A DNA stretch of 17,261 bases from CAVZRC01 sp052148775 (lineage in GTDB: Bacteria > Planctomycetota > Planctomycetia > Isosphaerales > Isosphaeraceae): positions 1 to 17,261 of the forward strand of contig JBKQHM010000770.1 in assembly GCA_052148775.1 (NCBI GenBank), in the 5' to 3' direction. A program made the position numbers and the translations under genes. Shown here piece by piece: positions 1-8,333 of this stretch. The notes beneath the pieces were generated by a model. It saw only the letters and a program-made list of their open reading frames with translations. It did not search any database and had not been told where the DNA came from. Each line of letters opens with the position of its first letter. Within the stretch, counting starts at the first letter, position 1.

Positions 1-33
1 CCCCACTGGAAAAATGGGGGTATTCGGTAGTGG

Positions 34-53
34 GGCGGGCGTCTCTGCCCGCC
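34..53 (-). terminator. GC-rich hairpin after the minus-strand operon
   Basis: A perfect 7-bp inverted repeat (GGCGGGC, loop of 6, GCCCGCC) lies 37 bp past the last stop of the minus-strand gene run. On the minus strand it is followed about 20 nt later by a short T run (ATTTTT), so it is not a textbook intrinsic terminator. It may act as a terminator or be a dispersed REP-like hairpin. A second inverted repeat (CCCCACT at 1-7, AGTGGGG at 29-35) overlaps its left arm, so two stems would compete. Confidence 0.45.
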
Positions 54-89
54 GGCTCGGTTTAGTTTTCTATGCAACGCTCAGTGGTT

Positions 90-455
90 TCACGCCTCCC
101 CATCGGATTGACCCTGGATGGAGAGGGTCTCAGGAATGTCGTTGTCTTGCTCCAACGGATTCCTGGCGTGGGCCAACGGACATCGTATCTCGGAAAGGAA
201 GCGTCTGAGGAATCCGATCAGGAAATCCATCTGGAATTCCAGCATCTCCCCGTCAAAACCGCCCATGTCATTCCGATGTCCTTCGATATCGAGGAAAAGG
301 ACGCGTTTCCGGCCTGGCTGGAGTTCTTGGGCGCGTTGAACCAGCTTGAAGAGGATCTGGGCGGATTCCTCGAACCCCTCGTGTTCGTGTACGACGTGGT
401 ACAGCGCAGCGTACCGATGATCCGGATCGGTCTTTTCTCGATGATCCTCTGCCAT
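90..455 (-). CDS. Uncharacterised 121-aa acidic protein
   Basis: I do not recognise a named family. The protein is soluble, acidic and mainly helical, with no signal peptide or membrane segment. Its most distinctive stretch is the hydrophobic strand RVLFLDIEGHRN around residues 48-59, followed by a predicted helix (FQMDFLIGFLRRFLSEI). The ATG at 455 was chosen because a GGAAG sits 8 nt upstream; an in-frame GTG at 521 would add 22 residues but would overlap the preceding gene and has no visible ribosome-binding site. It is the last gene of the minus-strand run, 38 bp after the 195-aa gene. From position, a role together with the two genes before it (possibly immunity-like) is an inference only. 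Confidence 0.7.
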   Translation of the reverse strand: MAEDHREKTDPDHRYAALYHVVHEHEGFEESAQILFKLVQRAQELQPGRKRVLFLDIEGHRNDMGGFDGEMLEFQMDFLIGFLRRFLSEIRCPLAHARNPLEQDNDIPETLSIQGQSDGEA

Positions 456-493
456 GGTGTCCGCTTCCGGAGGGAAACCCCCAAGGCCCTCGC

Positions 494-1081
494 TCAGGGA
501 ACCGAAGGCTCGAAGGACCACTCGAGGCCTGGCCCGGCGTTCAGAAGCCCTTGTGGAGATGTGAGATCCCAGTCAGCCAATTCCGGCAAGCCTTCTTCCT
601 CGGGCTGGTTCGGCTCTTGAATCGTGGGAAGGATGGCGATCGTGCTCCCATCCGACAATCGAAGTTGGAGCCCAAAACTGCCCAGGGGCTTGACCACGAA
701 AGGTGTCGCCGACAATACCAGACTCCCGGGCTTGATCCACGTCTGGGATTCCAGATCGTCCTTGGATAGAGGCTTCCCCAACCCGGATGAGATGGGATCG
801 AGTAAGACACCTGCCTCCACGATCACAGGTTCGGACCCGGATTTCAAGAGCCATGCCGACGCCCGCATTCCCAGGATGTAGGCGCCGTAAAGTTTGTCCT
901 TGAGCTTCGGTGATCGCGACGGCCTGAGGTCTCCAAAGTGCAGGGTCAGCTCATCCCCATAGGAGACGCGGGCAAATCGAAACGGCTCGCCGATCAACTG
1001 GGCGAGGCGGGCATACAGACCAGGGAGGTCATCGGAGGATGGCTTCTGAGCTTGATGGAAATCGATGAGATGGGTGGCCAT
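494..1081 (-). CDS. Uncharacterised 195-aa protein, coupled to the small upstream gene
   Basis: This is a soluble protein with no signal peptide, predicted to be rich in beta strands. Visible stretches are VSYGDELTLHFGDLRPSR near residues 37-54, a hydrophobic core ending FVVKPLG, and an acidic C-terminal part (EEEGLPELADWDL). I cannot name the family; similar proteins seem, from memory, to recur in planctomycetes as hypothetical proteins. The start is well supported: the ATG at 1081 overlaps the stop of the 64-aa gene by one base (TGATG) and has GAGGGGAGGA just upstream. The longer frame to 1177 lies wholly inside the upstream gene. The overlap implies translational coupling, so the two products probably work together. 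An immunity or partner role is speculative. Confidence 0.83.
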   Translation of the reverse strand: MATHLIDFHQAQKPSSDDLPGLYARLAQLIGEPFRFARVSYGDELTLHFGDLRPSRSPKLKDKLYGAYILGMRASAWLLKSGSEPVIVEAGVLLDPISSGLGKPLSKDDLESQTWIKPGSLVLSATPFVVKPLGSFGLQLRLSDGSTIAILPTIQEPNQPEEEGLPELADWDLTSPQGLLNAGPGLEWSFEPSVP

Positions 1082-1275
1082 CAATCCTCCCCTCGAAACT
1101 CTCGAGCCTTCCGGCGTAACTCTTCGTAGGTGAAGTCCCCATCCTTGCCCGTCCCTTTGTCTCCCCTGCTCTTGCAATCTTCAACGTACTTGCCGAAGTC
1201 ACGTCCATCTTGAGGATCCATCTGGAATTCGCGGGCGATCCCCTCGATCTGGCGGATGTCGCGCTTCTTACCCAT
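1081..1275 (-). CDS. 64-aa protein resembling the C-terminal tail of polymorphic toxins
   Basis: This is a small, highly charged protein. Its pattern is I..IA.EF.M near residues 10-19, then DFGKYVEDCK at 26-35, a glycine/lysine/aspartate turn, and GDFTYEELRRKAREF at 46-60. The spacing resembles the 'rreFG..vEe.K....GDfty.EL...AreF' tail that I recall at the ends of Rhs-type and other polymorphic toxins and as stand-alone small planctomycete proteins; that match is from memory. Nothing in it shows a catalytic site. It starts 34 bp after the isomerase-like gene and its stop overlaps the start of the next gene (TGATG). No strong ribosome-binding site precedes its ATG, so it may rely on readthrough from the gene upstream. 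Confidence 0.75.
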   Translation of the reverse strand: MGKKRDIRQIEGIAREFQMDPQDGRDFGKYVEDCKSRGDKGTGKDGDFTYEELRRKAREFRGED

Positions 1276-1309
1276 ACATTACTCGATCAAGCAGGGACCC
1301 GATAGCCGC

Positions 1310-2080
1310 TCAGATCAAGGTTTCCAGCAGCAATTTGAGCTTGCGGACCTCGACCTCGCGGTCGAAGGGATTCTCGATTCGGTCGATGATGGCGACGGTC
1401 AGCGATCGCTTGTATCCATGTCGCTGGAGCATGTTGACGATCCGGGCGTAATCGACCTGTCCCTGGCCGACGCGGACCTGGAACTCGCCGGGCGCCTGGC
1501 CTGTGTCGCGCAGGTGGATATTCTGGACGTAAGGGAAGAGGGCGTCGAAGTCGGTGTGCGGATGCGAGGATTGGAGGAAGTGGCTGGGGTCGAGGGTCAG
1601 TCCCAGGCCGGGGAGTGCCTCGCACAGCTCGACGGCGGCGCGAGGATCTCCGGCGAGCGTCTCGGAGTGGGTGAGCAGGGCCACGACCAGGCCCTCGCGC
1701 ATGGCGGTGCCATGGAGCTGGGAAAGCCGCTTGAGCTCGTCGGCCATCGGGGTGCCGGCCGGCGCGGCGTGCATCGTCAGCACCGCGACGCTCAGCGACT
1801 TGGCCAGCCGGCAGAGGCCGTCGAACCGGCGGCGGATGATCGGATCGGCCCAGTCGACCGGACCGAGGTCGAGATGGAGTGCCGACGGGATGAGGCTGGG
1901 TCCGCGACGAAGGCGCTGCAAGGCCGCCTCGGGGTTGTCCCCCACTTCGGACGGCCGAAGATGCTGCCCGTCCTCCACCAATGCCAGCTCGAACTTGTCG
2001 AACTCCAGCTCGGCGATGTGGCGTAGCGCCGCCTCCAGCGGCTCCCGTGCGAAGCAGAGTGTGCTACAGGAGACGAACAC
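1310..2080 (-). CDS. Sugar phosphate isomerase/epimerase-like TIM-barrel protein
   Basis: The 256-aa protein has the pattern of the xylose-isomerase-like TIM barrel (AP endonuclease 2 superfamily), which isomerises or epimerises sugars or sugar acids using a divalent metal. It begins with the family's usual STLCFAREPLEAALRHIAEL. Later come the strand ending in MHAAP (103-107), HSETL (138-142), LTLDPSHF (161-168) and NIHLRD (187-192). Glu140, Asp164/His167 and His189 fit metal-site positions. The last metal-binding Glu expected near residue 230 is not obvious (LTVAIIDR), so metal binding may be altered. The GTG at 2080 was chosen because AAGGAGG lies 6 nt upstream; an ATG at 2110 lacks such a site. 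It follows the large exported protein by 65 bp (35 bp from the alternative start). The substrate is unknown. Confidence 0.88.
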   Translation of the reverse strand: MFVSCSTLCFAREPLEAALRHIAELEFDKFELALVEDGQHLRPSEVGDNPEAALQRLRRGPSLIPSALHLDLGPVDWADPIIRRRFDGLCRLAKSLSVAVLTMHAAPAGTPMADELKRLSQLHGTAMREGLVVALLTHSETLAGDPRAAVELCEALPGLGLTLDPSHFLQSSHPHTDFDALFPYVQNIHLRDTGQAPGEFQVRVGQGQVDYARIVNMLQRHGYKRSLTVAIIDRIENPFDREVEVRKLKLLLETLI

Positions 2081-2086
2081 CCGATT

Positions 2087-2093
2087 CCTCCTT
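2087..2093 (-). promoter_or_regulatory. Ribosome-binding site setting a GTG start
   Basis: The minus strand reads AAGGAGG, 6 nt before the GTG at 2080. This is a full Shine-Dalgarno match and lies inside the frame that would be read from the ATG at 2110, so it argues for GTG initiation of the isomerase-like gene. Confidence 0.6.
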
Positions 2094-2145
2094 GTCCCAG
2101 TCGTTCCCATCCTTCCCGGCCGTGCGGGAGCGAAGGAGATCGATT

Positions 2146-5100
2146 TTACCGCAGCTTGCGGTCCGGCGATAGGGCAGAAGCCGCCGCGTCGGACGTGTGG
2201 TCGGACCTCGAAGGCGGGTCCGCACCCCGGGCCAGCCGGGCCGGGCTCGAGGCCCCCGACTGACGGACCCAGTGCGATGCGGCCAGGCGCGCGAAGTCGC
2301 CGTAGCGCTGCTCGCGATAGGCTTGCAAGGCCATCAACAAGGCGCGCCGGGCGTTGAGCCGGGCCGACTTCGAGGCTGCATCGCTCTGGATGTGCAGGTC
2401 GTCGATCCAGAGGACGCCCGGGGTCATGAGCTCGAACCGGATCCGGGCCGAATCGAGCCCGCCCGGCGGCAGGTCCGAGGCGCGCACAACGCGAGCCTCC
2501 CAGCCGCTCGCGATACTGAGCTCGGATCGTCGGATGTAGGGCTGTCCGGCCGATTCGCCATCGATCCAGATGCGGATCTTGGCGTCGGCCGGCGTCGATC
2601 GGAAGAAAGCCTGGATCGTCAGGCTGGATTGCACGTTCGGCAGGAACAGGTCGCTCACGATCGAAGCGGGACCGGCGGCCGACGTGAGCCTCAGGCTCCC
2701 CTCGCCGGAGTGCGGATTCTCGGCATCGATCGCGATCGTGGCCAGGTGTGCCGCTCCCGCGCCACTCGCCTCCGGCGTACGGCCTTCGACGCTCCAGCCC
2801 ACGGGAGCCACCGCGGCGTTCATCCCGGCGCCTGCGGGCTTGAGGGCCGGATCGGCCGGACCGGGCAGCGGCGGCATGGGGTCGGTTGGGTCGCCGATGG
2901 GATCCCGGACCGACTCCGGGCCGGGATGCCGCTCGAAGCCCGGATTGGGAGGCTCCGCGGCGTCGCTGGACAGGCCGCGATTCAGCCGCGCCAACTGGGC
3001 CGCTAGCTCCCGGGATCGCGCCTGCATACTGGTCAGCACGGCTTCCGAAGGATAGGGCGTCACCGACGCGATCTGGACGCCCGGCGCCCCGATGCGGATC
3101 GCCGAGACGCCGAACGGGAGCGAATCGAGGACCAGGTTGCGACCGCCGGCCTCGGGCGTCGGCGCCAGGCGGAGCCCCCGGCCGAGATCCTCGACCGCGG
3201 CGTGGGCGGGCGCATCCAGCAGGCAGGCCAGCCGGATGGGATAGGGCGAATCATTGGTGATTTCCAGGAAGGTCTGCGCCGCATCGCCGTTCCTGCGGAT
3301 GGCGACCCCGAACGGGAGGGAATGCGGGTCGGTCGAGGGCCCCGAGGGTCCGGCCGGCCACGCGGGGAGGGCGCGGAGCACCCGGGCGAACTGGCGGAGC
3401 CGCTCCTCGTGGCCGGCGACCGCCCCGGCCGCGAGGAAGACCCATTGCGCATCGAGGGCGGCCAGGGCATGTCCCAGCGGTTCGTCGGCGGCCGGGCCAT
3501 CGCCCAGCGGCAAAGCGGACAGCCAGACCGTGGCCCCTCCCGGCCGAGGTGCGGACGAGGCCCGCGCCGCCCCATCGGGTAAATCCGGACCGACCTGCGG
3601 CGATTGGCCCGTCGTCAATCGACGGTCCGGGTTGCCGCCGTCGACGGTCAGGAGCACGCCCCGTCGCATCCGGCCGGCGACGATCGCATCGAGGTCGGGG
3701 CTGGTGGCCAGGTCGTGGGCGAGGGCATCGGTCGAGAGGGACAACCCGCGGAAGATCGGCGGCGCGAACGGTCCGGTCGGCCAGGCTTGCAAGTCGAGCC
3801 CGACACTCCGCCAGGCCTGGCTGGGTGCCAGACCGGCCATGTCGACCCGACGCGCCTCGATGCCGGCGGGTCCGCCGTCGAGTCCGGGGGTCACCACGGC
3901 CAGCACGGCGCCGGGCACGGCCTGCTGCGCCGCCTGGGAGAGTTCGTCGTACAGGGCCGCGATCGCCCGCGAGCGCCAGGTCAGCCAGGGCATCCGGCCG
4001 AGGCCGGCCAGATAGTGCAGGCGCACGGCGAATCGTCCCGGGTCGTCGGTCCCCAGCCCGGGGATCTTGCGAGCCGTATCCTGGCTGAAGGTCTCGCGGA
4101 CGAACCGGTCGAAGGTGGCGTCGTCGAGTCCGGTGTCGGGAGGGCCCAGCAAGGTGGGCCCCGGACCGAGCCGGATGATCACCCCCGAGGCGGGATGCGC
4201 CTCTCGTGGGGCAGCCGATGGGGTAGGCCGGGTCCGCGCGATCGCATCGATGACGCGTCGCTTCATGGCCGCGCGGACGTCCGGATGGAGCGGATGATAG
4301 GCCGCCGAACCTCCGGTTCCGGCCCGTCCCTGACCGTCCAGGCGAACCAGGCCGCGACGGGCCGCCTCGGCCGAATCCGGTGAGGGCAGGCCAGGCAGCG
4401 TCGAATGCCCGTCGAAGGATAATTCCAGCCAGAGGGAACAGCCCTGTCGCTCCAGGACGCGACGGAGGATCTCCAGCCGGTCCGGCCCGGTCGAGTCCTC
4501 CTCGGCCTGGCCCTCGAGCGCACGACGGCGTGGCCGATCGTCGAGCTCCTCGGGGACGACCGCGGCCGTCGCGCCGCAGTAGCCCAGGTACTTCGCCAGG
4601 TTGCGGGCGGTCGCCAGCGTGTCGCCAGGGCCCGATCCGCGGCCGAAGGGATCGAGAGCGTGAGCCCCGTTCAGATAAAGCCCGAGGGTCCGCAAGGCCG
4701 TCGTGTCGGGCTCGCGGATCGCCGGCCGAGGCGGGACATCGTCCAATTCGGTCAGGGTCACGGTCCCCATCCGGACGACCGACTCGGAATTGCGATTGAC
4801 CAGCACCAGCACGGAGTCGGACGATCCGGGCCAGACCAGCCAGGAAAACGCGGGGGTCGGCCCGGCCTCCAGGATCGGGGGGCCTGAGGCGCACGCGTCG
4901 AGCAGCATCCGGGGCGGGCGTTCCGGATGGGCGGCATCCGGTTCGATCAGGGCCACCCCCAGCGATGAAGGCTCGCCCCCCTTGATCGTGACGGTCAGGC
5001 GGTGGGGCCGATCGGGATGTGCGACCTTCAAGCCGAATGCCGACCAGGCCAGTCCCGTACCGTCGGCGGGATCCAGCTTGGCCGCGTCGGCGCCGGAGCG

Positions 5101-6204
5101 CAAGAACCAGCCCAGGAGGCGCTCGCGTCGGGACGGCTCGATGAGGGCCTCGGCCGGGACCGCCCAGGCCGACCGGCCGAGCTCGGCCAGCGGCGATCGC
5201 CCCGAGGCCAGCGGCCGGTTGCTCCGCGATCGCGTGAGGTCGATCGAGTCGACCTCGACTTCAGCCTTGCGGCCTTCGCGAGCGGCCGGGTTCCCTTCCA
5301 TCGCCAGCGACCGCGACGCCGGATCGAGGACCGTCAGCATCACGCGTCGGACCGACGACGTGGCCGCCGCCGACAGCTTGCGCCGACGGATCAGCCGGCC
5401 CAACCGCGATCCGTCCCGGACCACCGGATCCCAGCTCGCTCGAACCTCCAGGACATAGGTGCCCTCGCTCAGCGGCGCCCGTATGTCCGCGATCCTCAGG
5501 GCGGGTTGGCGACGATTCGTCAACAGCGTCATCTGCTTGTCATCGCGATCAAGCACCTCCCCTCCCCGCGCCGACTGCAAACTGGCCGACACCTTTACGG
5601 CCACCTCGGTCGATTCGGGCCATAGGATATTGAAACCCACCGACACGGGGAGATCAGCCCCGGGGACGACGATACCGCCGACGGCCGTTGGCCCGAGGTC
5701 GACGGATAGCGAATCCCAGGCCAGACGTTCCACGGACACCGTCAAGGGCGCCGTGCCCGGAGTCCGCTGGGGTCCCTCCAGGATTGCCGCGACCGGGATG
5801 CTCACCACTTGGTCGCCACCTCGCACGGACAGACTGGCTTCCAGTGGGGCCTCGATCCGGGCTCGTACTCGTCCTTCCCGTCCCTTCCCTAGCCGCCAAC
5901 TCCCGCCCGAGCCCGGCCCCTTGTCACGCGTATGACCGTCATCACCCGACATCGGCGCCGGCCAGGATGTGGCTTCTACAACTTGTCCTTCCGTCAGGGC
6001 AAGCGTGATCTCCGGGGTCCCGTCACCATCTCCGACGACGTCTCTCCCCGAGACAATCCAATTCAGCTCGACCGTCAACCTGACCGGATCTTCACCAGGC
6101 CCCTGGACCTCATTCCTTCCGTCTTGCGGCGCGGCCGCGACGGTCGTTCCGAACAGGAACAACCCCCATAACCAAACCAAGACCTCGCGCCGTTCCCTGC
6201 GCAT
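2146..6204 (-). CDS. Large exported protein with glycosidase-like and carbohydrate-binding-like regions
   Basis: This 1352-aa protein opens with a clear signal peptide: MRRERREV, a hydrophobic core, then a cut near VAAAP. The in-frame ATG at 6258 would place 18 charged residues before it, so 6204 was preferred although its ribosome-binding site is weak. Residues about 40-500 look like beta-rich modules of unknown family. Residues about 510-850 resemble a TIM-barrel glycosidase of the family-10-like (GHL10) kind: LGLYLNGAHALDPFG, ATARNLAKYLGYCGATAAV, ILRRVLERQGCSLWLELSFD and YHPLHPDVRAAMKRRV. No catalytic pair can be named. Residues about 1130-1270 look like a jelly-roll carbohydrate-binding module (GWSVEG, HSGEGSLRLTS, WIDDLHI), followed by a helical tail. 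It is first in the five-gene minus-strand run. Envelope or extracellular polysaccharide processing is inferred; a non-enzymatic role is possible. Confidence 0.85.
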   Translation of the reverse strand: MRRERREVLVWLWGLFLFGTTVAAAPQDGRNEVQGPGEDPVRLTVELNWIVSGRDVVGDGDGTPEITLALTEGQVVEATSWPAPMSGDDGHTRDKGPGSGGSWRLGKGREGRVRARIEAPLEASLSVRGGDQVVSIPVAAILEGPQRTPGTAPLTVSVERLAWDSLSVDLGPTAVGGIVVPGADLPVSVGFNILWPESTEVAVKVSASLQSARGGEVLDRDDKQMTLLTNRRQPALRIADIRAPLSEGTYVLEVRASWDPVVRDGSRLGRLIRRRKLSAAATSSVRRVMLTVLDPASRSLAMEGNPAAREGRKAEVEVDSIDLTRSRSNRPLASGRSPLAELGRSAWAVPAEALIEPSRRERLLGWFLRSGADAAKLDPADGTGLAWSAFGLKVAHPDRPHRLTVTIKGGEPSSLGVALIEPDAAHPERPPRMLLDACASGPPILEAGPTPAFSWLVWPGSSDSVLVLVNRNSESVVRMGTVTLTELDDVPPRPAIREPDTTALRTLGLYLNGAHALDPFGRGSGPGDTLATARNLAKYLGYCGATAAVVPEELDDRPRRRALEGQAEEDSTGPDRLEILRRVLERQGCSLWLELSFDGHSTLPGLPSPDSAEAARRGLVRLDGQGRAGTGGSAAYHPLHPDVRAAMKRRVIDAIARTRPTPSAAPREAHPASGVIIRLGPGPTLLGPPDTGLDDATFDRFVRETFSQDTARKIPGLGTDDPGRFAVRLHYLAGLGRMPWLTWRSRAIAALYDELSQAAQQAVPGAVLAVVTPGLDGGPAGIEARRVDMAGLAPSQAWRSVGLDLQAWPTGPFAPPIFRGLSLSTDALAHDLATSPDLDAIVAGRMRRGVLLTVDGGNPDRRLTTGQSPQVGPDLPDGAARASSAPRPGGATVWLSALPLGDGPAADEPLGHALAALDAQWVFLAAGAVAGHEERLRQFARVLRALPAWPAGPSGPSTDPHSLPFGVAIRRNGDAAQTFLEITNDSPYPIRLACLLDAPAHAAVEDLGRGLRLAPTPEAGGRNLVLDSLPFGVSAIRIGAPGVQIASVTPYPSEAVLTSMQARSRELAAQLARLNRGLSSDAAEPPNPGFERHPGPESVRDPIGDPTDPMPPLPGPADPALKPAGAGMNAAVAPVGWSVEGRTPEASGAGAAHLATIAIDAENPHSGEGSLRLTSAAGPASIVSDLFLPNVQSSLTIQAFFRSTPADAKIRIWIDGESAGQPYIRRSELSIASGWEARVVRASDLPPGGLDSARIRFELMTPGVLWIDDLHIQSDAASKSARLNARRALLMALQAYREQRYGDFARLAASHWVRQSGASSPARLARGADPPSRSDHTSDAAASALSPDRKLR

Positions 6205-6838
6205 GAGCCCGAAGTAATCCCTTCCGACGATTTCCTCCTCCAGCCGCTCGACTCGCATCCATGCGTGACGAGTTCCTGGAGTCTCCGTTTCAATCTGAAC
6301 TAAAATTCACCATGCCTCAGGATCGCCCGAGACCATTCTCCGAAGCTCCATCGACCATTGATTGACCCCTCTTCACAAAAAAACCCAAAAATTCAATAGA
6401 ATCATCAAAACCGCCAACACCAACACACCCCAAACAGCCACCGCAGTCCACCCAGACGAGAGCAAATTGGGAAGTGAAGAACGCTCGGAAGGATTACCTG
6501 GCAAACCCCAGAGGAGCCGGAGAGTCTAGCCAGGGTCGTTGGTGCGGGGAAGAGCGACCCGGACCTGAAACCACTCTCCTCGTGGTCCCCTTCCCAGTCG
6601 AACCGCCGGAGCCACGCACGGGTGCAGCCAAGCACGAATCCAACTCGCATGCGATCAAGCGATGGACGAGAGCCCTTCGTCTTTACCCAGCCGGCGCGAC
6701 CGTCGGAAACGACGGGAGTGATTCCGTCGAGTCAAGGAACGAGATCAATAGCGCCGGTGGAGAGGGTCGAAAGGAATCTCAGGTTGGTGGCGGGAGAAGA
6801 TGGTGATCGGGATGTTGAGAGAGGGAGAAGGCCACGCG
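6205..6838. other. Divergent intergenic region, 634 bp
   Basis: This spacer separates the minus-strand run from the plus-strand tolC-like gene and must hold promoters for both directions. About 6360-6420 is unusually A-rich (ACAAAAAAACCCAAAAATTCAATAGAATC pattern) and stands out against the GC-rich surroundings. I see no convincing reading frame and no promoter with both hexamers that I would defend. Confidence 0.5.
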
Positions 6839-8254
6839 ATGAGACGGACTACGCGGATCGTCGTCGTGTTGAGTGTGGTCCTAGGACGAACGAGCGGTCC
6901 TGTGCGGGGGGAGAATCTGGGTGAGGCTTGGAATACGGCGCTGCGCGTGAATGCCGGATTGCAGTCGCAGCAAGCCCAGTCGATGGCGGCGGGCTTGAGC
7001 GTCAAGGCGGCCAAGTCCGATCGATTCCCTACAGTCCGCAATTTCACCTTCAATTCGTTCCTGACGGCGGCGCCGATGATCAGTACTGCTTCGTTCTTCG
7101 GGTCGTCCGGCGGAGGGAGTCACGGTGCGGGCGCGGCGAGTGGGCTGAGCGGCTTGCCGTCGGCGATCTCGCTCCTCGGCCCCGGCCAGCGTGACATCCC
7201 GCTGTCGGTGACCTTCGCAAACGTCCCGATCTACACGGGTGGACGGCTGCTGAGGAATATCGATGCGGCGGGAGCCCAGCTCGGCGCCCAGAAGAGCGAG
7301 GAGTTCCGCACGGCCCTCGACCTCAAGCTGACCGTGGCCGAGGCTTACGTCGGCGTCCTCCGGGCGCAGAAGAACCTGGAAGTCGCCCGGAGCAACGTCG
7401 AGCAACTGGCCTCGTTCGCCAAGGACGTGCGGAACCGCCGGGAGCAGGGGCTGGCCATCCGGAGCGACGAGCTCGCCGCGGAAGTCTCGCTGGCCAACGC
7501 CCGGCTGAGCGAGATCCAGGCGCGGACGTCGCTCGAGTCCGCATGGGCAACCTATAACCGTTACCTCTGCCGCCCGCTCACCGACACGGTCCCCCTTGAT
7601 GAGTTGACGGTGTTGCCGGCGACTTCGGACTGGAAGACGCTGGCCGCACAGGCATTCCGGGACGCCGAGGCGTCCGTGTCGGGCGATGAGGCGGACGTGA
7701 GGGGATTGACCGCCCAGGCGTTCCGCGCGCGTCCCGAACTGGCTGGGCTGACCGAACAGGCCCGGGCCCTGGGGGCCCAGGCGGATGCCACCCTCGCGGG
7801 GATCAAGCCCCAGGTCGGTTTCTCGATGGCTTATGTCTTCATCGGCAGCAACAATCTGATGACCCAGGGGATCGGCGCCGCGACGTTCTACGCCGACTGG
7901 ACGATCACCGACAGCGGCGCCTCTCGCCGCCGGGCCGCGGCGACCCGCCAGCAGGAGACCGCCGCGCTGAAGCGTCGGGCCGACACCGCCGCCGACATCG
8001 CGCTCCAGGTCCGCACCCGATGGCTCGACCTGCTCCAGTCCCAACGTCGCATCCCCGTCTCGCGGCTGGCCGTCATCGAGGCCCAGGAGAACATCGACGT
8101 TATCACCGACCGATACCGACAGCAGTTGAGCACATATACCGAAGTCCTCGACGCCGAGACCCGCCGCGTCCAGTCGCTGAACAACTTCTACAACGCCATC
8201 TACGACGAGAACCTCGCCACATTCCGGCTCCGCCGCGCCGTCGGCGATCTGTGA
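6839..8254 (+). CDS. TolC-family outer-membrane efflux protein
   Basis: The 471-aa product has the size and periodicity of TolC-family proteins, which form the outer-membrane and periplasmic duct of tripartite efflux pumps or type I secretion. A signal peptide spans about 1-24 (MRRTTRIVVVLSVVLG, cut near VRG/EN). The mature start ENLGEAWNTALRVNAGLQSQQAQ is the typical first helix. Two helical repeats follow, with RTALDLKLTVAEAYVGVLRAQKNLEVA in the first and ALKRRADTAADIALQVRTRWLDL with the late TYTEVLDAETRRVQSLNNFYNAIYDE in the second. A Gly/Ser-rich segment sits about residues 80-105 at the first outer loop. The ATG at 6839 was chosen because it starts the signal peptide and has GGGAGAAGG about 7 nt upstream. 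Its expected adaptor and pump survive only as the scar that follows. Confidence 0.93.
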   Translation: MRRTTRIVVVLSVVLGRTSGPVRGENLGEAWNTALRVNAGLQSQQAQSMAAGLSVKAAKSDRFPTVRNFTFNSFLTAAPMISTASFFGSSGGGSHGAGAASGLSGLPSAISLLGPGQRDIPLSVTFANVPIYTGGRLLRNIDAAGAQLGAQKSEEFRTALDLKLTVAEAYVGVLRAQKNLEVARSNVEQLASFAKDVRNRREQGLAIRSDELAAEVSLANARLSEIQARTSLESAWATYNRYLCRPLTDTVPLDELTVLPATSDWKTLAAQAFRDAEASVSGDEADVRGLTAQAFRARPELAGLTEQARALGAQADATLAGIKPQVGFSMAYVFIGSNNLMTQGIGAATFYADWTITDSGASRRRAAATRQQETAALKRRADTAADIALQVRTRWLDLLQSQRRIPVSRLAVIEAQENIDVITDRYRQQLSTYTEVLDAETRRVQSLNNFYNAIYDENLATFRLRRAVGDL

Positions 8255-8333
8255 TCCGGAAATTCTCACACGAGCGATCGTTTCGATAGACCGGACCCGG
8301 ACGGGGCGGACCTTTCGAGCGGCGGCACGTGAG

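Noticed and set aside
1256..2026. Long plus-strand open frame over the isomerase-like gene
   Set aside because: It is antisense to a clearly recognisable TIM-barrel protein and its composition (Gly, Asp, Arg, Gln) is typical of shadow frames in GC-rich DNA.
3251..4894. 547-codon minus-strand frame inside the large exported protein
   Set aside because: It overlaps the 1352-aa gene in another frame, is extremely rich in Arg, Pro and Gly, and shows no domain.
6881..8269. 462-codon minus-strand frame opposite the tolC-like gene
   Set aside because: It mirrors the TolC-family gene, has no recognisable motif and an Arg/Gly/Asp-biased shadow composition.
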